This document shows, piece after piece, positions 59,648-64,000 of a stretch of DNA of 64,000 bases. A program made the translations under genes and the position numbers. Under the pieces are notes generated by a model, which worked only from the letters and a program-made list of their open reading frames with translations, was not told the DNA's origin and made no database searches. The number at the start of each line of letters is the position of its first letter. Within the stretch, counting starts at the first letter, position 1. Origin of the DNA: JACCTU01 sp963848525 (GTDB taxonomy: Bacteria; Actinomycetota; Thermoleophilia; Gaiellales; Gaiellaceae); NCBI GenBank assembly GCA_963848525.1, contig CAWKDZ010000003.1, positions 372,001-436,000 on the forward strand, written 5' to 3'.

Positions 59648-61421
59648 AGCGTTCTCGAAAGTCCTGGTCGCGAACCGCGGCGAGATCGCGCTCCGAGTCT
59701 TTCGCACGCTGCGTGAGCTGGGGATCGCGCCGGTCGCCGTCTACTCGGAGGCCGACCGCGACGCGCCGCACGTCGCCTACGCCGACGAGGCGTACCTGCT
59801 CGGGGGCGGGCTCCCCGCCGAGAGCTACCTCGCCCAGGAGCGGATCCTCGAGGTCGCTCGCCGCGCGGGCGCCGAGGCGATCCATCCCGGCTACGGCTTC
59901 CTGGCCGAGAACGCCGGCTTCGCGCGCGCGTGCGGTGAGGCCGGGATCGTCTGGATCGGCCCGCCGGCCGCGGCGATCGAGGCGATGGGCTCGAAGGTCG
60001 CGGCGCGCGAGCGCATGCAGGCCGCGGGCGTGCCGATCATCCCTGGCACGACGGCGCCCGTCGATTCCGCCGCCGAGGTCCGCCGGCTCGGCGACGAGCT
60101 CGGCTGGCCGATCGCGATCAAGGCGTCCGCCGGGGGCGGCGGGAAGGGGCTGAAGGTCGTGCGCGACGCCGCGGACGCGGAGCGCGCCTTCGACTCCGCG
60201 CGGCGCGAGGGAGAGGCGTACTTCTCCGACGCTGCCGTCTACGTCGAGCGGTACCTCGAAGACCCGCGCCACGTCGAGGTGCAGGTGCTCGCCGACGAGC
60301 ACGGCAACGTCGTGCATCTCGGCGAGCGCGACTGCACGATCCAGCGGCGGCACCAGAAGCTCGTCGAGGAGACGCCCTCGCCCGCAGTCGACGACGAGCT
60401 GCGCGAGCGGATCGGGCAGGTCGCCGTCGACGCCGCTCGCGCCGTCGGCTACCGCTCGGCCGGGACGATCGAAGGGCTGCTCTCGCGTGAGGGCGAGTAC
60501 TTCTTCCTCGAGATGAACACGCGCATCCAGGTCGAGCACACCGTCACGGAGCTCGTGACCGGGATCGACCTCGTGCGCGAGCAGATCCTGATCGCCGCGG
60601 GCGAGCCGCTGTCGTTCCGCCAGGAAGACGTACGGCTCTCGGGCCACGCGTTCGAGTGCAGGATCAACGCCGAGGACGTCTCGCGCGGGTTCCTGCCCGC
60701 GCCCGGGAGGATCACGCACTACCGCGAGCCCTCCGGCCCGGGCGTCCGTGTGGACAGCGGTGTCGTCGAGGGCAGCGAGATCTCGCCCCTCTACGACCCG
60801 ATGATCGCGAAGCTCGTCGTCCACGGCGCGGACCGCGAGCACGCGCGCCGCCGCATGCTGCGCGCGCTCGAGGAGTTCGAGATCGGCGGCGTCACGACGC
60901 TGCTCGGCTTCCATCGCGCGCTGCTCGAGCACCCGTGCTTCGTCGAGGCCGGGACGTGCCACGGCGTCGTCGAGTCCGAGGCACTCGCAGCGCGGGCCGC
61001 AGAGCTAGTAACACTCAGCCACAAGCTCGCCCCGGCGAGCGGCGGGCGCTTGAGCGCGCGCACGGTTCCCGTCGAGGTCGACGGCCGGCGCTACGACGTC
61101 GAGCTGCTCGAGCCCGAGCCGCCATGGCGCGAGCTCGCGCGGCGCCGCAAGGAGCGCTCGGGCGGCGCCGGGCACGGGCTGGGCGGCGCGCGCGACGCGG
61201 TCGTCAGCCCGATGCAGGGGACGGTGCTCGCCGTGGAGGTCGCCGACGGCGATACCGTCAGCGCCGGTCAGGTGGTGTGCGTCGTCGAGGCGATGAAGAT
61301 GGAGAACGAGATCACGGCCCACCGCGACGGCGTCGTCGGCGAGCTCTCGGTCGCGGCCGGCGAGCCCGTGCGGACGGGCCAGGTGATCTGCGTCGTCACG
61401 CAGGACGGTCGACCTGAGTAG
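59634..61421 (+). CDS. Acyl-CoA carboxylase alpha subunit (biotin carboxylase + biotin carrier)
   Basis: A 595-residue fusion. Residues 10-455 form the biotin carboxylase: VLVANRGEIALRVFRTLRELG, EAIHPGYGFLAENAGFARAC, ATP-grasp KASAGGGGKGLKVVRD, ERDCTIQRRHQKLVEE and EMNTRIQVEHTVTE. The last 75 residues are a biotinyl carrier domain with VCVVEAMKMENEITAHRDG, where the Lys of MKM is biotinylated. With the beta subunit at 53722 it forms an acetyl/propionyl-CoA carboxylase. ATG at 59634 lies within repeat copy 5 and has no good ribosome-binding site. The stop overlaps the next gene. Confidence 0.95.
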   Translation: MSRAPAFSKVLVANRGEIALRVFRTLRELGIAPVAVYSEADRDAPHVAYADEAYLLGGGLPAESYLAQERILEVARRAGAEAIHPGYGFLAENAGFARACGEAGIVWIGPPAAAIEAMGSKVAARERMQAAGVPIIPGTTAPVDSAAEVRRLGDELGWPIAIKASAGGGGKGLKVVRDAADAERAFDSARREGEAYFSDAAVYVERYLEDPRHVEVQVLADEHGNVVHLGERDCTIQRRHQKLVEETPSPAVDDELRERIGQVAVDAARAVGYRSAGTIEGLLSREGEYFFLEMNTRIQVEHTVTELVTGIDLVREQILIAAGEPLSFRQEDVRLSGHAFECRINAEDVSRGFLPAPGRITHYREPSGPGVRVDSGVVEGSEISPLYDPMIAKLVVHGADREHARRRMLRALEEFEIGGVTTLLGFHRALLEHPCFVEAGTCHGVVESEALAARAAELVTLSHKLAPASGGRLSARTVPVEVDGRRYDVELLEPEPPWRELARRRKERSGGAGHGLGGARDAVVSPMQGTVLAVEVADGDTVSAGQVVCVVEAMKMENEITAHRDGVVGELSVAAGEPVRTGQVICVVTQDGRPE

Positions 61422-62295
61422 CCGAGCCGGAAGCGCGCCGCGCTTCCCGCAGTTCTGCTCCGACGTCTCGCGCGAGAACCACGAGTCGCTCGCGGGGACG
61501 GCGAGCCGGATCGACCACTGGCTCCTCGTCGAGTACCGCGGCCTCTGGGGGCCGAACGCGCTCCGCGCGAGCGGGCTCTCCGACCAGGCCAAGGACGCGC
61601 TGCGCCAGCAGCTGCGCGCCCGGGAGCACACGCGCCTGCTCTTCATCCGGCGCCCGGACCGGCGCGGCCGCGCCGGGCTGCGGGGGTACGCCGCGACCTC
61701 CCGCGAGGGCGAGGAGGAACTGCGCTGTCTGACGTTCGAGGCGTACGACGACCTGCGCACGCTCGACCTCGCCACGGCCGGCGAGCCTGTGGACCAGCCG
61801 CTCTTCCTCGTCTGCACGCACGGCAAGCACGACGCCTGCTGCGCCCGACACGGTCGACCGCTGTTCGAGGCGCTGGCGGAGCAGCTCGACGAGGAGACCG
61901 TCTGGCAGTGCACGCACGTCGGCGGCGACCGTTTCGCCGGCAACCTCGTCTGCCTTCCGCACGGCCTCTACTACGGGCGCGTCGAGCGCGAGGACGCGGT
62001 CGGCCTCCTCGACGAGCATCTTTCCGGCCGGCTCACGCTGGCGAACTACCGCGGACGCTCGTGCCACCCGTTCCACGTCCAGGCGGCCGACGCGGACGTG
62101 CGCGCAGCGACCGGCGCGCTCGGGCTCGACGACCTCCGCCTCGTAACGGCCGACCGGTCGCGCGTCGTCTTCGAGGACGCAGAGGGAACCCGGCACGAGC
62201 GCGAGGTTGCGGTCGAGCTCGGGCCCGAGGACTACCTGACCTGCTCCGCGTTGGAGATGCGCCGTCCCCGGCGCTACGTCGTCACGCGTCGGTGA
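61414..62295 (+). CDS. Sucrase/ferredoxin-like (Suc/Fer) thioredoxin-fold protein, apparent CTG start
   Basis: The frame 61414-62295 encodes 293 residues with family features throughout: RFPQFCSDVSRENHESLAGTASRIDHWLLVEYRGLWG, LLFIRRPDRRG, LFLVCTHGKHDACCARHGRPLFEAL and QCTHVGGDRFAGNLVCLPHGLYYGRV. The two Cys-rich segments are where related proteins bind a 2Fe-2S cluster in a thioredoxin-like fold. No ATG, GTG or TTG precedes the conserved N-terminus. CTG at 61414, overlapping the upstream stop, is the simplest start. The first normal start (GTG 61789) would remove 125 conserved residues. Function is unknown. Confidence 0.78.
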   Translation: MSSRAGSAPRFPQFCSDVSRENHESLAGTASRIDHWLLVEYRGLWGPNALRASGLSDQAKDALRQQLRAREHTRLLFIRRPDRRGRAGLRGYAATSREGEEELRCLTFEAYDDLRTLDLATAGEPVDQPLFLVCTHGKHDACCARHGRPLFEALAEQLDEETVWQCTHVGGDRFAGNLVCLPHGLYYGRVEREDAVGLLDEHLSGRLTLANYRGRSCHPFHVQAADADVRAATGALGLDDLRLVTADRSRVVFEDAEGTRHEREVAVELGPEDYLTCSALEMRRPRRYVVTRR

Positions 62296-63442
62296 TCCGG
62301 AGCAGGCCCTCGCGCACGAGCCTGCTGACCAGGACGAGCCGCCCGTCGGCGTCGAGCTTGCCCGGCAGGTCGCTCGGCCGGAACGGCCCGTCGGCAGACA
62401 GCACGAACTCGAGCTCGCCCGCAACGCGGGCAGGAAACGCGAGCGTCCGGCCGTCGAACGAGAGCAGGATCTGCTCGCCGTGGACGGACAGGTCGGCGAG
62501 CGCCGTCGACCGCCGCTCGACCTCCGTCTCAGCCTCGAGCCCGTCGAGTGCCCGGAGCTGCTGGAGCTGACCGCCGAGGATCGGCCGGCGCGTCCGCACG
62601 AGCTTGTCGCGCTGCCGCCTACGCACCTGTTCTGAATCGAGCTTCGACGCGAGCGCCTCGACGAGCACCTCGACGTCGCCGTCCGGCGAGCGCCGGAAGC
62701 GTGCGTCGTCGCCGCAGTCGTCGAGGGCCGCCTTGAACGCGTCGAGCCACGTGTACACGTTCACGCCGATGGTCAGGTGGAGCGAGTCGGAGTCGGACGT
62801 CTTCGCCTCGTGCAGCCAGCCGCGGGGAAGGTAGAGCGTGTCCCCCGGCGCGAGCGTGACGTCGAGCACCGGCTCTCCGGGCTCGCCCAGGGACGCGTCG
62901 TACCGCTGGTCCTTCAGCGGCAGCTCCCAGACGGGCTCGTAGACGAGCCAGCGCTTCTCGCCGGCGATCTGCAGGCAGAAGACGTCGTGCGTGTCGTGGT
63001 GCACGGGCAGCCCCTGCGCCGCCCGCGGCGTGTAGTACGCGTTCGCCTGCGCGGGATGGCCCAGCGCCGCCTCGAGCGAGCGGCAGAACGCCGACAGGGA
63101 CGGCCACCAATGGTGGAGCCCCTGGACGACGAGGGTCGCGCCGGCGGTGAAGCCCTCGGCGACCCGGGCGACGTCGGCCATGCGGCCGAACGGCTCCGGC
63201 CGCCAGGGGACGTCGACGAGGTAGTCGGCCGCGCGGAGCTTCTCGTCCGCGCGCACGAGCCGGAAAGCGGGTGAGCGCAGCCCGCCCGACTCGAGCAGGC
63301 GCTCGACGTCCTCCTTCGTCAGGAGGTCGTCGAAGCGCCCGGGCTCGTCGCGCTCGACGACGAGCGGGCTGCGCTCCCAGTGATCGGCGAGGAAGACCTC
63401 TTCCTCGACCGGTTCGATGGAGCGGCGAAGCGCTTCGCCGCT
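62282..63442 (-). CDS. JmjC/cupin_4 2-oxoglutarate-dependent oxygenase, start unresolved
   Basis: The protein of about 385 residues matches ribosomal-oxygenase-type (YcfD/NO66) JmjC enzymes. It has EEEVFLADHWERSPLVV, VVQGLHHWWPSLSAFCRSL and ANAYYTPRAAQGLPVHHDTHDVF, with the HXD iron ligands, then AGEKRWLVYEP and GDTLYLPRGWLHEA with the distal His. A C-terminal helical dimer region and a winged-helix-like tail follow. Such enzymes hydroxylate residues in proteins. No standard start codon lies between the stop of the acidic ORF (63441) and the conserved domain; the frame is open up to a GTG at 63571 inside that ORF. Either translation begins at an unusual codon, or the two are one gene broken by an indel. 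Confidence 0.85.
   Translation of the reverse strand, partial: SGEALRRSIEPVEEEVFLADHWERSPLVVERDEPGRFDDLLTKEDVERLLESGGLRSPAFRLVRADEKLRAADYLVDVPWRPEPFGRMADVARVAEGFTAGATLVVQGLHHWWPSLSAFCRSLEAALGHPAQANAYYTPRAAQGLPVHHDTHDVFCLQIAGEKRWLVYEPVWELPLKDQRYDASLGEPGEPVLDVTLAPGDTLYLPRGWLHEAKTSDSDSLHLTIGVNVYTWLDAFKAALDDCGDDARFRRSPDGDVEVLVEALASKLDSEQVRRRQRDKLVRTRRPILGGQLQQLRALDGLEAETEVERRSTALADLSVHGEQILLSFDGRTLAFPARVAGELEFVLSADGPFRPSDLPGKLDADGRLVLVSRLVREGLLRITDA
63421..63442. repeat. Perfect 22-bp palindrome at the acidic-ORF/oxygenase junction
   Basis: AGCGGCGAAGC followed by its exact reverse complement. It overlaps the stop codon of the acidic ORF and would form an 8-9 bp hairpin in RNA, possibly a partial terminator that lowers oxygenase expression relative to the small ORF. 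Confidence 0.6.
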
Positions 63443-63611
63443 ACGAGTCCGTGTCGTCTGCGTCGGCGTCGGTGTCGTCTGAGTCGGCGTCGGTGTCGTC
63501 CGAATCGGCGTCCGTGTCGTCCATGTCCGCGTCGTCGTTGCTCTCTGTCGTCTCGGCGCGGTACTCGTCACTCACGATCTCGTCGTCGCTCAGCGTCGTG
63601 CGCTCGTCCAT
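63441..63611 (-). CDS. 56-residue very acidic peptide with heptad DDTDADS repeats
   Basis: ATG at 63611 is preceded by GGAGG with 6 bases between. The product starts MDERTTLSDDEIVSDEYRAE and continues with about four copies of a seven-residue Asp-rich unit (DDTDADS and variants), matching four tandem 21-bp units at 63451-63534. Nearly half of the residues are Asp or Glu. It directly precedes the JmjC oxygenase gene on the same strand. It looks like a substrate or precursor peptide (leader LSDDEIVSDEYRAETT, repetitive core), or like a detached acidic N-terminal tail of the oxygenase. Confidence 0.6.
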   Translation of the reverse strand: MDERTTLSDDEIVSDEYRAETTESNDDADMDDTDADSDDTDADSDDTDADADDTDS

Positions 63612-63734
63612 CTGACACCTCCCTCGAAAGTGGCTGCGGCTGGGTCGAGGTTACAGCGGTCGCGACCGTTTCGTGTGGACGCGTGACAAGCCGAAGCCCC
63701 CCGGCGGAGGGGTAACGGGTCGGTCTGCGACGAC

Positions 63735-63741
63735 CTATAGT
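63735..63741 (+). promoter_or_regulatory. -10 box of the methyltransferase gene
   Basis: CTATAGT is the closest match to a vegetative -10 box in the gap between the divergent acidic ORF and methyltransferase genes. It ends 10 bases before the ATG. No clear -35 is seen. Confidence 0.4.
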
Positions 63742-63751
63742 GCTGATCCGT

Positions 63752-64000
63752 ATGGACCGGGACCGGACGAACCGTGCCGCGATGGAGGCGCAGATCGCGC
63801 TGCTCGGGATCGCGGAAGGATTCTTTCAGTCGAGCGTGCTCTTCGCGCTGCTCAAGCTGAACGTGTTCGAGCGACTCGGACGCGACGAGAAGACGTTGGA
63901 AGAGCTTGCCGGCGAGATCGGCGCTCGCCCGGACACGCTCGCGCGACTCACGAACGCGGGTGTCGTCTTCGGGCTGCTGGAAAGCTCTGACGGCAAGAGC
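63752..64000 (+). CDS. O-methyltransferase, N-terminal dimerisation domain (cut by window edge)
   Basis: The 83 residues present (MEAQIALLGIAEGFFQSSVLFALLKLNVFERLG, KTLEELAGEIGARPDTLARLTNAGVVFGLLE) form the helical winged dimerisation domain found at the start of methyltransf_2-type small-molecule O-methyltransferases. The SAM-binding part lies beyond the window. ATG at 63752 follows a -10 box by 10 bases. The gene diverges from the acidic-peptide/oxygenase pair and may belong to the same system; a stand-alone metabolic methyltransferase is equally possible. Confidence 0.7.
   Translation, partial: MDRDRTNRAAMEAQIALLGIAEGFFQSSVLFALLKLNVFERLGRDEKTLEELAGEIGARPDTLARLTNAGVVFGLLESSDGKS

Overview
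The window is a 64 kb piece of a very GC-rich chromosome, most likely from a deep-branching actinobacterium of the Thermoleophilia (Gaiella/Solirubrobacter) type. This is inferred from CarD, a DUF2469-like protein, many GTG/TTG starts, and -10 boxes lying only 6-9 bases before start codons (leaderless genes). The backbone keeps an ancient gene order also known from Bacillus: folK - coaX - dusB - greA - lysS, then clpC - radA - disA - carD - ispD - ispF - gltX - cysS - rlmB - yacP(NYN) - sigH - tRNA-Thr. 

Layout. 1-6947: end of a subtilase gene, folate/CoA genes, a membrane protein, dusB (frameshifted), greA, a membrane-anchored protein made of the ClpC N-domain without its ATPase, and lysS. 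6944-26780: an exopolysaccharide locus of about 20 kb inserted between lysS and clpC. It holds two epimerases, five glycosyltransferases (one fused to a PIG-L deacetylase), two Wzy-like polymerases, a flippase, a Wzz/BY-kinase with its low-molecular-weight phosphatase, two methyltransferases, a GHL15-like secreted hydrolase, an LPFTG surface protein and the initiating sugar-phosphate transferase. 27119-42278: the clpC-to-sigH block, interrupted by an EamA transporter, a PHP phosphatase, mutY, a secreted protein and a DUF1801-like protein. 42280-53556 (minus strand): a signalling operon with a 2138-residue soluble hybrid kinase carrying 12 HAMP-type modules, CheR, CheB and a second (frameshifted) hybrid kinase, preceded by a Cys/Met-metabolism PLP enzyme. 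53722-62295: acyl-CoA carboxylase beta and alpha subunits surrounding two paralogous diguanylate cyclase genes, pgsA and two small ORFs. 62282-64000: a JmjC-type oxygenase next to a very acidic, repeat-containing small ORF and a divergent O-methyltransferase.

The most striking unexplained signal is a roughly 165-bp intergenic element present five times (477, 17155, 33394, 56572, 59482). Its core is conserved. Its outer arms differ in sequence between copies but remain self-complementary in each, and the mismatches become G-U wobbles on one strand only, which points to a structured RNA read in one orientation. Other candidates for new biology are the ClpC-N/UVR/TM protein, the acidic-peptide/oxygenase pair, a 31-residue membrane peptide ORF with a structured leader upstream of the GGDEF/HD-GYP gene, and the HAMP-array kinase operon. 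At least two genes carry apparent single-base frameshifts, so assembly quality should be kept in mind.
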